In this document: one piece after another, positions 1 through 8,734 of the stretch | How positions within the stretch are numbered: the first letter of the stretch is position 1 | Layout: each line of letters opens with the position of its first letter | DNA from: Brucella tritici | Lineage (GTDB): Bacteria; Pseudomonadota; Alphaproteobacteria; Rhizobiales; Rhizobiaceae | NCBI RefSeq assembly: GCF_008932295.1 | Contig: NZ_WBWA01000016.1 | Location: 1-64,000, forward strand | Direction of reading: 5' to 3' | DNA length: 64,000 bases | Position numbers and translations under genes: made by a program | The notes under the pieces: model-generated | Told to the model about the DNA's origin: nothing | The model's input: the letters and a program-made list of their open reading frames with translations, nothing else | The model's database searches: none

Positions 1-67
1 TCGATCGCTGTAGTTCTGCTCGAATGGCGTGCGTGGTCTTGGCGCTGCCGTGGAGAATTTGGCCCAT
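1..67 (-). CDS. IS481-like transposase, N-terminal fragment (cut by window edge)
   Basis: The minus strand starts ATG at 67, preceded by a GGAGGGAG ribosome binding site, and reads MGQILHGSAKTTHAIRAELQ before leaving the window. This N-terminus resembles the start of IS481-family transposases, whose first residues typically read MGQ-hLHGSA-TT. Only 22 codons are visible, so the DDE catalytic domain cannot be assessed and I cannot say whether the element is intact. The family assignment rests on remembered consensus and is moderately secure. Confidence 0.6.
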   Translation of the reverse strand, partial: MGQILHGSAKTTHAIRAELQRS

Positions 68-85
68 AGCTCCCTCCGCTGTGTC

Positions 86-108
86 GGTGACAATTCTACA
101 CCATCACA
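86..108 (-). mobile_element. Candidate terminal inverted repeat of the IS481-like element
   Basis: Read on the minus strand, a sequence beginning TGTGATGGTGTAGAATTGTC lies about 20-40 bp upstream of the transposase start. IS481-family ends begin with TGT, so position 108 is a plausible outer edge of the insertion. The other end lies outside the window, so neither the matching repeat nor a target duplication can be checked. Confidence 0.35.
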
Positions 109-125
109 TGCTGGGACCAAACACC

Positions 126-230
126 TAGAGCGGTTCCTATTTTAACAGAATCGTCGGAACCGCTCTAACTATTTGCTTTGTCGCATGGTCCTACGCAAAA
201 CCGTTTCACACTTTTGCGGAAAATGCTCTA
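126..230. repeat. TAGAGC palindromic repeat, copy 1 (RIME/Bru-RS-like)
   Basis: A 105-bp element bounded by TAGAGC and GCTCTA. Its first part is a perfect 12-bp inverted repeat (TAGAGCGGTTCC at 126-137 with GGAACCGCTCTA at 156-167). The second part carries the AAAACCGTTTCACACTTTT core that recurs elsewhere in the window. The outermost TAG, read on the minus strand, is the stop codon of the neighbouring glycosyltransferase gene (228-230). Confidence 0.8.
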
Positions 231-1187
231 ACCCATAGCTTTCAGATGCTTACGCCGCTCGCTTCGATGCAGAAGGTAATCGAAGGGCGGAACAAGCGCC
301 ATCAAAGGCTTTCGTTTCAATGCAGCGGCGAGAAGCGCCGCCGCCCCCTTCTCGCGACGCAACACATTGGATACGGCAGACCAGTAGGCCCGTTTCGAAA
401 GGCAGTCCCTCACCTCCGCCATAAGCTGCCGGGCATTGGGCAGGTCACGCCCTTCATGGTCGAAAAAGGAAACGAAAGCTTCTTCAACCTCCCGGTTCCA
501 TTGCAATATTCCTGCGATATTGGAGGAACGGCTCTGCGGATGCGCACGAATAAAAGCCTGAATGCTTTCGGTTTCTGCAACCGCGCCTTGCGTGGCAAAG
601 CGTAGCCACATCTCCATATCGTCCGTATGAGCCAGACTTGTGCGATAATGACCTACCTTTTTCTGCACTGCGGTACGCACAATCGCCAATGGGCCGTCGA
701 CAAGGCTGATCGCATTGCGACAACAGGCTGCGATATAATCCGGTCCCGACCGAACCTTCCACCCGCCAGCCTTACCCGGCTCCGGTAATTCTATCTCTGA
801 CCGACGGGTACCGGCTGCGATCATCGACATACGCCCGTAAACGAGATTCACATCGCGGTGCTCATCGAGAAATGCGGCGGCATTTGCCAGCGCGCCCGGC
901 GCGAGCAGATCGTCGGAGCATAGGATCAGAAAATACTCAGCGCTTGCCCAGTCCACCCCCTCGTTGAACGAAGCATGGGGCCCGAGATTTTGCTCCCGCA
1001 GGCGCAGTTCCACCCGGCTGTCTTCCGTCGCAAGCTCGCGCGCGATTACAGCACTGTCGTCGGTCGATGCATTGTCAATAATCAGCACACGAACATCAAC
1101 GCCGTGCTGTGACAATACGCTTTCGGCGCATTCGCGCAGAAAACGCCCGTAATTATAGTTCGGGATGGCAATATGGACACTGTGCAT
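228..1187 (-). CDS. Glycosyltransferase family 2
   Basis: A predicted cytoplasmic GT-A transferase of 319 residues that adds one sugar to a lipid-linked repeat unit. The N-terminus has the family 2 pattern IPNYN, then IIDNASTDDS. An acidic CSDDLL sits where the metal-binding DXD is expected, and a later TDDMEMWLR resembles the ED..RW acceptor motif. I chose ATG 1187 over ATG 1193 because GAGGG at 1195-1199 lies 7 nt from 1187 but only 1 nt from 1193. It is probably co-transcribed with the flippase gene 23 bp upstream. Its stop codon is the outer TAG of a palindromic repeat. Donor and acceptor sugars cannot be read from sequence. Confidence 0.88.
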   Translation of the reverse strand: MHSVHIAIPNYNYGRFLRECAESVLSQHGVDVRVLIIDNASTDDSAVIARELATEDSRVELRLREQNLGPHASFNEGVDWASAEYFLILCSDDLLAPGALANAAAFLDEHRDVNLVYGRMSMIAAGTRRSEIELPEPGKAGGWKVRSGPDYIAACCRNAISLVDGPLAIVRTAVQKKVGHYRTSLAHTDDMEMWLRFATQGAVAETESIQAFIRAHPQSRSSNIAGILQWNREVEEAFVSFFDHEGRDLPNARQLMAEVRDCLSKRAYWSAVSNVLRREKGAAALLAAALKRKPLMALVPPFDYLLHRSERRKHLKAMG

Positions 1188-1210
1188 TCGCATTCCCTCA
1201 CAGTACTCGT

Positions 1211-2716
1211 CTATTCAGCCGGGGTCGAAGATATGAGCCCTTGCCGCCAACGCCGGAAGATACGGCGATTGAAGGCGCTCATATTGGCAAATGTAATGAA
1301 GATATGGTGCAGTTCCTCACCAAATGGATGCCGGGTGACAAATACTGCGACTATCCAGCTCACGGCGGCAATAAGTCCGATGCCAACACCCAAAAGCGGC
1401 GAAAAGTCGAACGAGAATCCGTTAGCCACCAAGGCGGCAAATGGCAAAATGAGGGTGAGTGCGGTCACCAGGGCGCTATGCGCGAACGCTCCGAAAAGCT
1501 CGCGCTGCGAAAAGGAAACATATTTTTTCACATAGAGGATCGAAACGACCATCTGGAAAGGCGACGTGATGAATTGGCTAAGCGCCACCGCGAACAGACC
1601 AAAGAAGGCCGCCACGCACAATACGGGTGCCACGACGGAACGTGAAATCAGGCTGAACACGAAGGCATCCCGGTTGTGACCAAGCGCCATCAGCAGAGGA
1701 TAGGTCAGCAGAACCGGGCACCAGAACATGTTCGCGGTACACGATATGGCGACAATAGGCACGGCTTCGTGCCAGCCACTACCCAGAATGATCCGCACCG
1801 CAGGATAGGCCAGAAATGCCAGCACAACCTGCGCCGGCCAATAGACCACACTGATATAGGACAGTGCGCGGATATAGGACTGGCGGATATCCACACCTTC
1901 GCGCACCTGCGCCGAGAGCATGGGGAACGCGACCGCGAAAATCGCAGAGAGGATAACCCGGTCAGGCAATCCGCTGACAGTGCCTGCGCGGTTATAGATA
2001 CCGACCTGCGAAATGGGCATGAACCGGCCCAGGATGAGCGAAGGAAACGTCTCGCAGATTTTGCCAAGGCTGGAATTTGCGCCGAGATAGATACCGAAGC
2101 GCCATGCTGCATCGATGCTGGCGAATGTCGGTCGCAAAAGCCGACGCAACGGATGGATTGTAATGGCAAGTGAAGTCGTTGCCACGGCCGATGCAAGCAA
2201 GCCGATCGCGAAACAAAGATAGCCGAACCCCATATAGGCGGAAACGATTGTAGCCAGTGCACCAAGGCCCGAACCGACGGTCCTGATACGGGCGAGCACG
2301 CCGAAAGCCATCTCTCGCCGTAGCAGCGCAATGATTGGCATGGACAGGCTTTCGACAAGGGCGGCAGCGATTGTAATGTCGAGAAAGAAACCGAGCATCG
2401 GATCCTGATAGGAAGCGGCGAAGAAACCGCGCAGCGCATAGAGCGCGACTGCAAGCACCAGCGTGACACTCATCAGATAGGTCAGTGAGGTCTGAAGATC
2501 CTTGTCCTCGACTCGGTCAAGCTTGATGAGAAATTCAGCGCTCGCAAACTCCCGCAGCGAAAAAACTATCGCCGAAATGCTGATGCCGATGACGCCCATG
2601 CCTGTTTCGGCTGGGTTGAGAACACGGGAGATGATGACGACCGTCAGGAAATTGAAGATCAGCGCGGCATACTGCTCCAAAGCCGCCATGAGAATGCCCC
2701 TGCGACTGCCGTTCAT
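1211..2716 (-). CDS. Wzx-type polysaccharide flippase (MOP superfamily)
   Basis: A multi-pass membrane protein of 501 residues with about 12-14 hydrophobic segments. It is typical of the polysaccharide exporter branch (Wzx/ExoT-like) that moves undecaprenyl-linked repeat units across the inner membrane. The reading frame is open to 2887, but ATG 2716 is the likely start: it has a GGAG ribosome binding site 7-8 nt upstream and leads straight into the first membrane segment (ILMAALEQYAALIF), whereas the upstream extension is arginine-rich and uncharacteristic. Its location among glycosyltransferases and a Wzy-like protein supports the role. The exact substrate is unknown. Confidence 0.87.
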   Translation of the reverse strand: MNGSRRGILMAALEQYAALIFNFLTVVIISRVLNPAETGMGVIGISISAIVFSLREFASAEFLIKLDRVEDKDLQTSLTYLMSVTLVLAVALYALRGFFAASYQDPMLGFFLDITIAAALVESLSMPIIALLRREMAFGVLARIRTVGSGLGALATIVSAYMGFGYLCFAIGLLASAVATTSLAITIHPLRRLLRPTFASIDAAWRFGIYLGANSSLGKICETFPSLILGRFMPISQVGIYNRAGTVSGLPDRVILSAIFAVAFPMLSAQVREGVDIRQSYIRALSYISVVYWPAQVVLAFLAYPAVRIILGSGWHEAVPIVAISCTANMFWCPVLLTYPLLMALGHNRDAFVFSLISRSVVAPVLCVAAFFGLFAVALSQFITSPFQMVVSILYVKKYVSFSQRELFGAFAHSALVTALTLILPFAALVANGFSFDFSPLLGVGIGLIAAVSWIVAVFVTRHPFGEELHHIFITFANMSAFNRRIFRRWRQGLISSTPAE

Positions 2717-2994
2717 GTTCCGCTCCTCAAAGGGAGACTGGATGCGTTTTGTAGATTCGATTTCACGATGCCATGCCCCCGGAACTGTTGGCCGGAACAT
2801 TCGGAAAGACGGCCTTCTGGCCTTTCTTGCTTTCCCCAAGGATAACGCTTTGCCGCAAGCGCGAAATGTCGCCCTTGGTGTTAACACCTGACCTGAAAGG
2901 AGTATGCAGCACGCTCTATAGCCAAGTCGTGAACCACGGCGTCAGTGCGTAAAAATTTCCAGAGTTTGATTTTTGCACGCGCCTCGGAGGAGAC
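2717..2994. promoter_or_regulatory. Divergent intergenic region between flippase and WecA-like operons
   Basis: A 278-bp gap between the minus-strand flippase/GT2 unit and the plus-strand WecA-like operon. It must hold the promoters of both. I see no clear operator palindrome or terminator. A strong CGGAGGAG ribosome binding site precedes ATG 2995. Confidence 0.5.
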
Positions 2995-4143
2995 ATGACG
3001 AGTCTTTCCTGGATCACGCTTCTGGCCTTCGCTCTTTCCGTTGCTTTCTGCCTCGGTTTTCGTGGACTGGCACGTGAATGGTATCTCATCGACATTCCCG
3101 ACACCCGCAAAAGACACGATGGAAACGTCCCGCTTTGCGGGGGCATCGCCATTTTTCTCTCCTTTTTCGTAGCTGCATTTCTGGCATCCGGCGTTTCGGG
3201 CCATGCAAATGCCGTAGCCCTGCTGCCGGGACTTGTGCTGATCCTTGTCACCGGCGTTCTTGATGACCGTTTCAACCTGCCTGTCGCCCCGCGCCTTGCA
3301 ATCCAGTTGCTCGCAGCCTTCCTGATTATCGCCATCGCCGGGATACGGCAGACCTATCTCGGGCTTGCTTCCGACGGCATCGAAACCGCCGCCACGCCGG
3401 CTCCCTACATGCTGATCCAGATTCTGACCGGACCGCTTTTCCTCATTATTGCGCTCGCTTTCAATGTGGGTCTCGTCAATGCGGTCAATATGAGTGACGG
3501 CGTGGACGGACTTGCCGGGTCGGCGAGTGCCGCCGCCTTTTTCTGGCTGGCTGTCATTGGTTTCGGTATTGGCGAACATCGCCTGGGGCTGCAGGCGCTC
3601 GCTCTTGCAGCCGCGTGCCTCGGTTTTCTCGTTTTCAACATGCGGCATCGCTGGCGCGCGAAGGCCAGCCTTTTCCTCGGCGATGGCGGCAGCACCTTGC
3701 TTGGTGCGGCCCTTGCCGGATTTATCCTCATTCTTGCGAGCGGACCCGCCGCTGTCGCCTTTCCTATCCTGATCTGGATCGTCATCGTACCCGTCATCGA
3801 TACGTTGAGCCTGATCGTGCGCCGCATGTCCGCACGCAGGAGCCCGTTTTCGCCGGACCGGCAGCACCTGCATCATCTGCTGATGGATGCGGGGCTTTCC
3901 TGTGGGCAAACAACCGTCGCGATTATGACACTCAACCTGATTGCGGGCGCCATCGCCTACATCGCCGTGCGGCTCGACATACCCGTCTGGCCAATGCTGC
4001 TGGCACTGGCGATCCCGGCCGCAGCTCACACGCTCTTCGTACTGCGCATGACCAGAGGCGCTCGTCCGATCGTTGCGGCCTCAATGGCCGAGGCCAATCC
4101 GAACACTAAACCGAACATCACTTATCCAGGGGCAACTTCATGA
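2995..4143 (+). CDS. WecA-like undecaprenyl-phosphate sugar-1-phosphate transferase (GT4/MraY family)
   Basis: A polytopic membrane enzyme of 382 residues that should start repeat-unit assembly by moving a HexNAc-1-phosphate from a UDP-sugar to undecaprenyl phosphate. Family signatures are in order: the DD of GVLDDRFNL near residue 85, NAVNMSDGVDGLAG near 160, FLGDGGS near 225, and the histidine motif DRQHLHHLL near 285. About ten hydrophobic segments are present. CGGAGGAG precedes the ATG. It is the first gene of a five-gene operon and overlaps the next gene by ATGA. UDP-GlcNAc is the usual substrate of WecA, but UDP-QuiNAc or UDP-GalNAc is possible. Confidence 0.88.
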   Translation: MTSLSWITLLAFALSVAFCLGFRGLAREWYLIDIPDTRKRHDGNVPLCGGIAIFLSFFVAAFLASGVSGHANAVALLPGLVLILVTGVLDDRFNLPVAPRLAIQLLAAFLIIAIAGIRQTYLGLASDGIETAATPAPYMLIQILTGPLFLIIALAFNVGLVNAVNMSDGVDGLAGSASAAAFFWLAVIGFGIGEHRLGLQALALAAACLGFLVFNMRHRWRAKASLFLGDGGSTLLGAALAGFILILASGPAAVAFPILIWIVIVPVIDTLSLIVRRMSARRSPFSPDRQHLHHLLMDAGLSCGQTTVAIMTLNLIAGAIAYIAVRLDIPVWPMLLALAIPAAAHTLFVLRMTRGARPIVAASMAEANPNTKPNITYPGATS

Positions 4144-5027
4144 CCGTATCCGTCCTCATCAGAACGCTCAACGAGGAAGTCAATCTGCCAGCCTGCCTCG
4201 CCTCACTCGACTGGTGCGACGACATCGTGGTGCTCGATTCCTTCAGCACCGACCGTACCGTGGAAATCGCCAAAGCGGCAGGCGCGCGCGTCTACCAGCG
4301 CACCTATGACACCGAGGACCGCCAGCGCATGTACGGGCTGACGGAAATCGAATTCAAGCATCTTTGGATTTATACGCCTGATGCGGACGAAATCACCCCG
4401 CCGGACCTGCGCGACGAAATACTGGCGGTCACTGCCGATCCAGACCGGCCCGAAGTTTTTTTCCGGCTCCGCTACAAGAACATGTTCATGGGGCGCTGGA
4501 TACGCCATGCCAGCCTCTATCCGACATGGATAACCCGGCTGGTTCGCCGCGATCGCGTGCGCTTCGAGCGCTCCATCCATGCGCGCGCCACCGGAGGTCC
4601 CAGCGGCCAATTGCAGGCGCACTTCATTCATTACAGCTTCAACAAGGGACTGGCCTCCTGGTACGATAAACACAATCTCTATTCCTCCGTCGAGGCAGAT
4701 CTGTCGGCAGCACGGCTTCTGGAGCGACACATCGACTGGGGCGGTCTCCTGTCAGGCGATCCGGAACGGCGACGGCGGGCACTAAAATCCCTGTCCTACA
4801 ATCTGCCTTGTCGGCCCACCTTGCGTTTCGTCTACATGTATGTGCTGCGCGGCGGTTTTCTCGACGGCAAACCCGGCTATCTCTATTGCCGCCTGCTGTC
4901 AGCATACGAGTTCATGATCGTTATCAAGATGGAAGAACAGCGCCAGCGCCAGTCGGCACTCGTCGCGGACGCTCCAGCGGTCATGCCCCCGTTGAAAACC
5001 GAAGCACCAGAACGGCGTATGGTATGA
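4140..5027 (+). CDS. Glycosyltransferase family 2 (WaaE/KdtX-like)
   Basis: A 295-residue GT-A transferase. The N-terminus SVLIRTLNEEVNLPACLASL and DIVVLDSFSTDRTVEIA match the branch that includes WaaE/KdtX. DADE near residue 83 is the probable metal-binding DXD. It has no signal peptide and should act at the cytoplasmic face on the growing lipid-linked unit. It overlaps the WecA-like gene upstream (ATGA at 4140) and the YdcF-like gene downstream (ATGA at 5024), so translation is probably coupled. Sugar specificity is unknown. Confidence 0.87.
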   Translation: MTVSVLIRTLNEEVNLPACLASLDWCDDIVVLDSFSTDRTVEIAKAAGARVYQRTYDTEDRQRMYGLTEIEFKHLWIYTPDADEITPPDLRDEILAVTADPDRPEVFFRLRYKNMFMGRWIRHASLYPTWITRLVRRDRVRFERSIHARATGGPSGQLQAHFIHYSFNKGLASWYDKHNLYSSVEADLSAARLLERHIDWGGLLSGDPERRRRALKSLSYNLPCRPTLRFVYMYVLRGGFLDGKPGYLYCRLLSAYEFMIVIKMEEQRQRQSALVADAPAVMPPLKTEAPERRMV

Positions 5028-5644
5028 TGCTTCTCGTTATTCTGCCCTGCGCCGTTTTGATGGGGCTCGCCGCGATGTTTTTTTCCGAGCCGGTTCTGAC
5101 CTTGCAGGACGACGGCGGCAAAGCCGATGTGATCGTGGTGCCCGGCGGAGATGGACCGCCCCGCGCCGTAGAGGCCGCCCGCCTCTGGAAGGAAGGCCGT
5201 TCGCCGGTGATCCTTGTCACAGGCGACGGTGACTGTCTGTCGAACAAGAGGATCATGGTGCGCAACGGCGTCAAGCCGTCTGCGATCGTCGTGGAATGCC
5301 AGTCCGGCAGCACATGGCAGAATGCGCGGTTTTCCGCGCCCGTCATGCGTGAAATTCAGGCCAGAAGCGCCGTGATCGTGACCAACTGGTATCATTCGCG
5401 ACGCGCAATAGCGAGCTTTCGCGCCGCATGCCCCCAGATGCGCTTCATCTCGTTCCCCATAGGCGGCGATGGCGGTCGCGCCGGGTTTCCGACGACCCCA
5501 GCGGATATGGAACTCGTCGTCAAGGAGTATATGAAGCTTGGCTGGTATCTGCTTTCGGGTCGCATCTTTCCGCAGGATCTTTCGTCGGTTGAACCGGCGC
5601 CCGATCTTTCAAACGTATGCGGTGGAGCGGGAGTGACACAATGA
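5024..5644 (+). CDS. YdcF/ElyC-like DUF218 protein
   Basis: A 206-residue protein with an N-terminal hydrophobic anchor (LLVILPCAVLMGLAAMFF) and a DUF218 domain beginning DVIVVPGGDG, with VILVTGDGD and later NWYHSRRAI. The DUF218 family includes ElyC, linked to undecaprenyl-carrier and envelope homeostasis in E. coli. A role in recycling or processing of lipid-linked intermediates is therefore an inference from family and context. The frame is open upstream, but ATG 5024 overlaps the preceding stop codon (ATGA) and gives the normal family length. Confidence 0.78.
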   Translation: MMLLVILPCAVLMGLAAMFFSEPVLTLQDDGGKADVIVVPGGDGPPRAVEAARLWKEGRSPVILVTGDGDCLSNKRIMVRNGVKPSAIVVECQSGSTWQNARFSAPVMREIQARSAVIVTNWYHSRRAIASFRAACPQMRFISFPIGGDGGRAGFPTTPADMELVVKEYMKLGWYLLSGRIFPQDLSSVEPAPDLSNVCGGAGVTQ

Positions 5645-6924
5645 ACCTCTCGCTCACCTGGATTTTCGCCGGTTTCGTCCTGTACCTCATGGCGGGCGGT
5701 CTCTTCTTCCGCCCGGAACGGATGTATCAGTTTCCGTTCCTTGCCGGTGTGATGACTTTCGGCTTCCTGCTGCCACAGCTTCCTGCCCTTGTTCATGACC
5801 AGTTTCTGCCATCGGGGGCTTATGCCAAGACAATGATCATGGGCATTCTGTCCCTTGCCATGCTGCTTCTCGGCTGGCGTATGACAAAGCGCCCGATCAG
5901 ATTTCTGAGCATGAGTTTCAGCGAGCGGCGATTGACGTGGGCCGCAGCCTGCCTGTCGGTTTTCGGTGCCGTATTCTATTTCCTCCTGAGCCGTCTCCCC
6001 GGAGAAGTCTCCATCGGCGTGCAGATGACCGGCATGCCGGTGGTCTACCTCTTTTTCGCGCAGCTCATGCCCTACGGGCTGGCCATCGCCCTCCTGTGTT
6101 TTGCACGGCGTCCGTCGTGGTTTGCGCTGGCGATCATCCTTTTTGATCTGATCTTCTATTTCGACCGCATTCTGGTGACGGGAAAACGTGCCGAGGCGAT
6201 CCAGCTCCTGCTGATGATATTGCTGGCTTTCTGGTTCTATCGCCGCATGATCGTACCGCGTGTCATCATGTTCGTCGGCATCTTTGCCGGGACATTCCTG
6301 ATGACCAGCATGGGCGATTACCGGCAGATCACACGCGCGGCTTCCGGCTTCGTTCTCGATGACATCATGCAGATCGACTACACCGCCAACTTCAATGAAA
6401 CGCTGGAACGCGGCGGTCTGGAAATGCGCAATGCCGTGCAACGTATCGACGAGATCGACCGCAGGCTGGAATTCGACTATGGCAAGTTCCACTGGAACCG
6501 CATCGTGTTCACCTTCGTGCCCGCGCAGCTCGTCGGCGCAGGCATTAAAGACTCGCTCCGTCTCGATACGCCGCAGCCAAGCCGCGACTATAATCCGGTC
6601 ACCGGAACGACCGAGACCGGCCTTGTCGATGCCTTTTCGTCGTTCTGGTATTTCGGAGCACTGAAGTTCTTTGTGCTCGCCTGGGCCATGCGTCGGCTCT
6701 GGGAGACTGCCATGGCGGACGAGATGCTGGGGCAACTCGTCTATATGATGTCGATCGTGCCCGCGATGCATGCCATTTCCCACCAGACCGACTGGGTCAT
6801 CACAGTCTGGCTGCACATGGCGCTTTTCCTGATCCCTGTCCTCTCATTCTGTCGCATCCGCAACAGCTCAGTTAACCTGCCCATGCCGCCGCAGCGAAGC
6901 GCTGCCATGCCACAATTCTTGTAA
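5641..6924 (+). CDS. Polytopic membrane protein, candidate Wzy polysaccharide polymerase
   Basis: A 427-residue integral membrane protein with roughly 10-12 hydrophobic segments and one long hydrophilic loop around residues 240-330 rich in charged residues (RIDEIDRRLEFDYGKFHW). That layout is typical of Wzy/O-antigen polymerases, which share little sequence identity. Position between glycosyltransferases and an acetyltransferase in a locus that otherwise lacks a polymerase supports this. Start ATG 5641 has GGAGCGGGAG upstream and overlaps the preceding stop by ATGA. The polymerase call is an inference from topology and context, not a motif match. Confidence 0.62.
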   Translation: MNLSLTWIFAGFVLYLMAGGLFFRPERMYQFPFLAGVMTFGFLLPQLPALVHDQFLPSGAYAKTMIMGILSLAMLLLGWRMTKRPIRFLSMSFSERRLTWAAACLSVFGAVFYFLLSRLPGEVSIGVQMTGMPVVYLFFAQLMPYGLAIALLCFARRPSWFALAIILFDLIFYFDRILVTGKRAEAIQLLLMILLAFWFYRRMIVPRVIMFVGIFAGTFLMTSMGDYRQITRAASGFVLDDIMQIDYTANFNETLERGGLEMRNAVQRIDEIDRRLEFDYGKFHWNRIVFTFVPAQLVGAGIKDSLRLDTPQPSRDYNPVTGTTETGLVDAFSSFWYFGALKFFVLAWAMRRLWETAMADEMLGQLVYMMSIVPAMHAISHQTDWVITVWLHMALFLIPVLSFCRIRNSSVNLPMPPQRSAAMPQFL

Positions 6925-6936
6925 AGGATGATCGTA

Positions 6937-7530
6937 ATGTCCGTCGCATCACAGCAGAACCCACCCATTCCGATCAGCGGCCGCAAGACATCGTCGCGCC
7001 CCATGGAAGGCGGGGCAACCTTCACTCTCGGGCATCGTGTCCGGCGTTTAATCTGGCAGGCAAGCTGGCTGGTGCTGGCGGCATGGACGCCGTCCTTCCT
7101 GTGGCGCTGGCGCGGCGCCGTACTGCGTGCCTTCGGTGCAAAGGTTCACAAGACTGCGATCGTACGCGGCAGCGCGCGCATCTGGTGGCCAGCCAATCTG
7201 ACCATGGGCGCTCATTCATCGCTCGGGCCGGGCGCGCTTTGCTATAACGTCGCGCATGTCACGCTTGCGCCCTTCGCCATCGTCTCGCAGCGCGCACATC
7301 TCTGCACGGCTGGACACAATATTGATCAGGTGGATTTTCCGCTCACGGCAGCACCCATTCGCATCGAGCCATATGGCTGGGTTGCGGCGGAAGCTTTCGT
7401 CGGGCCGGGCGTAACCATCGGTGAAGGCGCAGTTCTCGGCGCGCGTGGGGTCAGTTTCCGTGATATGGATCCATGGATGGTCTATGCTGGCAATCCGGCC
7501 AAGCAGGTGCGCCCGAGGCGAAAGCCTTGA
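6937..7530 (+). CDS. WcaF-like hexapeptide-repeat acetyltransferase
   Basis: A 197-residue protein of the left-handed beta-helix acyltransferase superfamily, closest in layout to WcaF-type colanic acid O-acetyltransferases. After a tryptophan-rich hydrophobic N-terminal helix (residues ~35-55) come degenerate hexapeptide repeats and a conserved histidine stretch (TAGHNID) expected at the active site, then VGPGVTIGEGAVLGA. It would O-acetylate a sugar of the repeat unit using acetyl-CoA. AAAGGA at 6923-6928 favours ATG 6937 over ATG 6928. The gene ends 4 bp from the convergent glycosyltransferase gene. Confidence 0.82.
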   Translation: MSVASQQNPPIPISGRKTSSRPMEGGATFTLGHRVRRLIWQASWLVLAAWTPSFLWRWRGAVLRAFGAKVHKTAIVRGSARIWWPANLTMGAHSSLGPGALCYNVAHVTLAPFAIVSQRAHLCTAGHNIDQVDFPLTAAPIRIEPYGWVAAEAFVGPGVTIGEGAVLGARGVSFRDMDPWMVYAGNPAKQVRPRRKP

Positions 7531-7534
7531 CTTA

Positions 7535-8734
7535 TCAGGCGGCGGAAACGGATCGAAGACGCCTGCGCCCCGCAACGGCATCGCTCTTTAGCGACTGGAA
7601 GCTCTGATAGGCCGCAATCGTCTGGAGCGCGATGCGTGGCCAGGTGTAATTGGCACGCACGAGCCTGGCACCGGCTGCGCCCATCCGCTTTGCCCCGTTC
7701 GGGTCTTCCAGAATCCGCTCAAGCGCTGAGGCCACCGCCATCGGATCGAGCGAGCAGACCACCCCGGCTTCCGCTTCGGCAACCTCCGGAAAATGGCAGG
7801 CATCGGTAATCGCTACCGGTACACCGCAGGCAAGCGCCTCGGTTATGGCAACGCTGAACCCTTCCTGACGGCTCGGCAGGCAGAAGCAGGCCGATTGTTT
7901 CAGGGCAGCGATCTTGGCTGGACCGTAAAGCCCGCCGGTCATATGAACACGCGATTCAAGTCCGTACAGACGAATACGCTCACGGAATTCATCTTCAGCC
8001 CCGCCATCAGGACCGGCGACTACCATATCCACATCGGGAAACAGTGGTGCGACCCGACGAAAGGCATCCGCAAGAATATCAAGGCCCTTCTTGTAGTGAA
8101 GCCGGGACAGAAACAGCACATAAGGCCGTCCCGGCAATCCGGGCACGGCGACGTCACCGTCGCCCTCAACCTCATTGAGGAAGATACCGTTCGGGATAAT
8201 CATCGATGGCGGTTTCAGTCCAAGGGGGCGCATCAGGTCGGCTTCATCCGCATTGAGCGCCTGAATGAAGGCCGCGCCGTCGAGCATGCGGCGAAAGCCA
8301 AGCGCCAGAGCAAGCTTCTTCGTCCATGCGCGCTGCTGCATGCTCCACATGTCAAGCATGCCGCAACAACATATGCAGTAAGGCACGGAAAAGCGGCGGC
8401 AGAGCATTGCAGCCCGCAGAAGATTGGTCTCCCATACGCCATGCAGGTGTACGAAATCTGCGGAACGAACCAACGCTTCCATCGCTTTCGCGGCAGCTCC
8501 GCCGGACAAGGTTTCCCGCAGATCGGGCATTGGGAGAAGCAACGTGCGCACCTTCCCGAAGTCGGGTATCGTCGCCGTAGCCTTGCTGGCGCGGCGGCTC
8601 ACCTCATCATCGCAATAGCTCACGATTGTCACTTCATGACCGAGCGAGGCTTGTGCCGCTGCAAGGCGCACAACGACAGCCTGCGGGCCACCTTTAGCAG
8701 GATCGTAGGAACCGATGACGTGAACGATCTTCAT
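7535..8734 (-). CDS. Glycosyltransferase family 4
   Basis: A 399-residue GT-B retaining glycosyltransferase. The N-terminal Rossmann half starts KIVHVIGSYDPAKGGPQ. The C-terminal nucleotide-sugar half shows LFLSRLHYKKGLDIL and the E-x7-E motif EGFSVAITEALACGVP. It is the last gene of a three-gene minus-strand unit and overlaps its upstream neighbour by ATGA at 8731-8734. It is predicted to add one residue to the exopolysaccharide repeat unit. Sugar donor not deducible. Confidence 0.88.
   Translation of the reverse strand: MKIVHVIGSYDPAKGGPQAVVVRLAAAQASLGHEVTIVSYCDDEVSRRASKATATIPDFGKVRTLLLPMPDLRETLSGGAAAKAMEALVRSADFVHLHGVWETNLLRAAMLCRRFSVPYCICCCGMLDMWSMQQRAWTKKLALALGFRRMLDGAAFIQALNADEADLMRPLGLKPPSMIIPNGIFLNEVEGDGDVAVPGLPGRPYVLFLSRLHYKKGLDILADAFRRVAPLFPDVDMVVAGPDGGAEDEFRERIRLYGLESRVHMTGGLYGPAKIAALKQSACFCLPSRQEGFSVAITEALACGVPVAITDACHFPEVAEAEAGVVCSLDPMAVASALERILEDPNGAKRMGAAGARLVRANYTWPRIALQTIAAYQSFQSLKSDAVAGRRRLRSVSAA

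Noticed and set aside
2881-4029. Minus-strand open frame of 382 codons antisense to the WecA-like gene
   Set aside because: Hydrophilic, low-complexity translation and no family resemblance; the plus strand has clear PNPT motifs.
5392-6816. Long minus-strand open frame of 474 codons antisense to the polymerase candidate
   Set aside because: Composition is dominated by His, Asp, Glu, Gln and Arg without hydrophobic core, as expected for the complement of a membrane-protein gene; no ribosome binding site, and the plus-strand genes form a coherent coupled operon.
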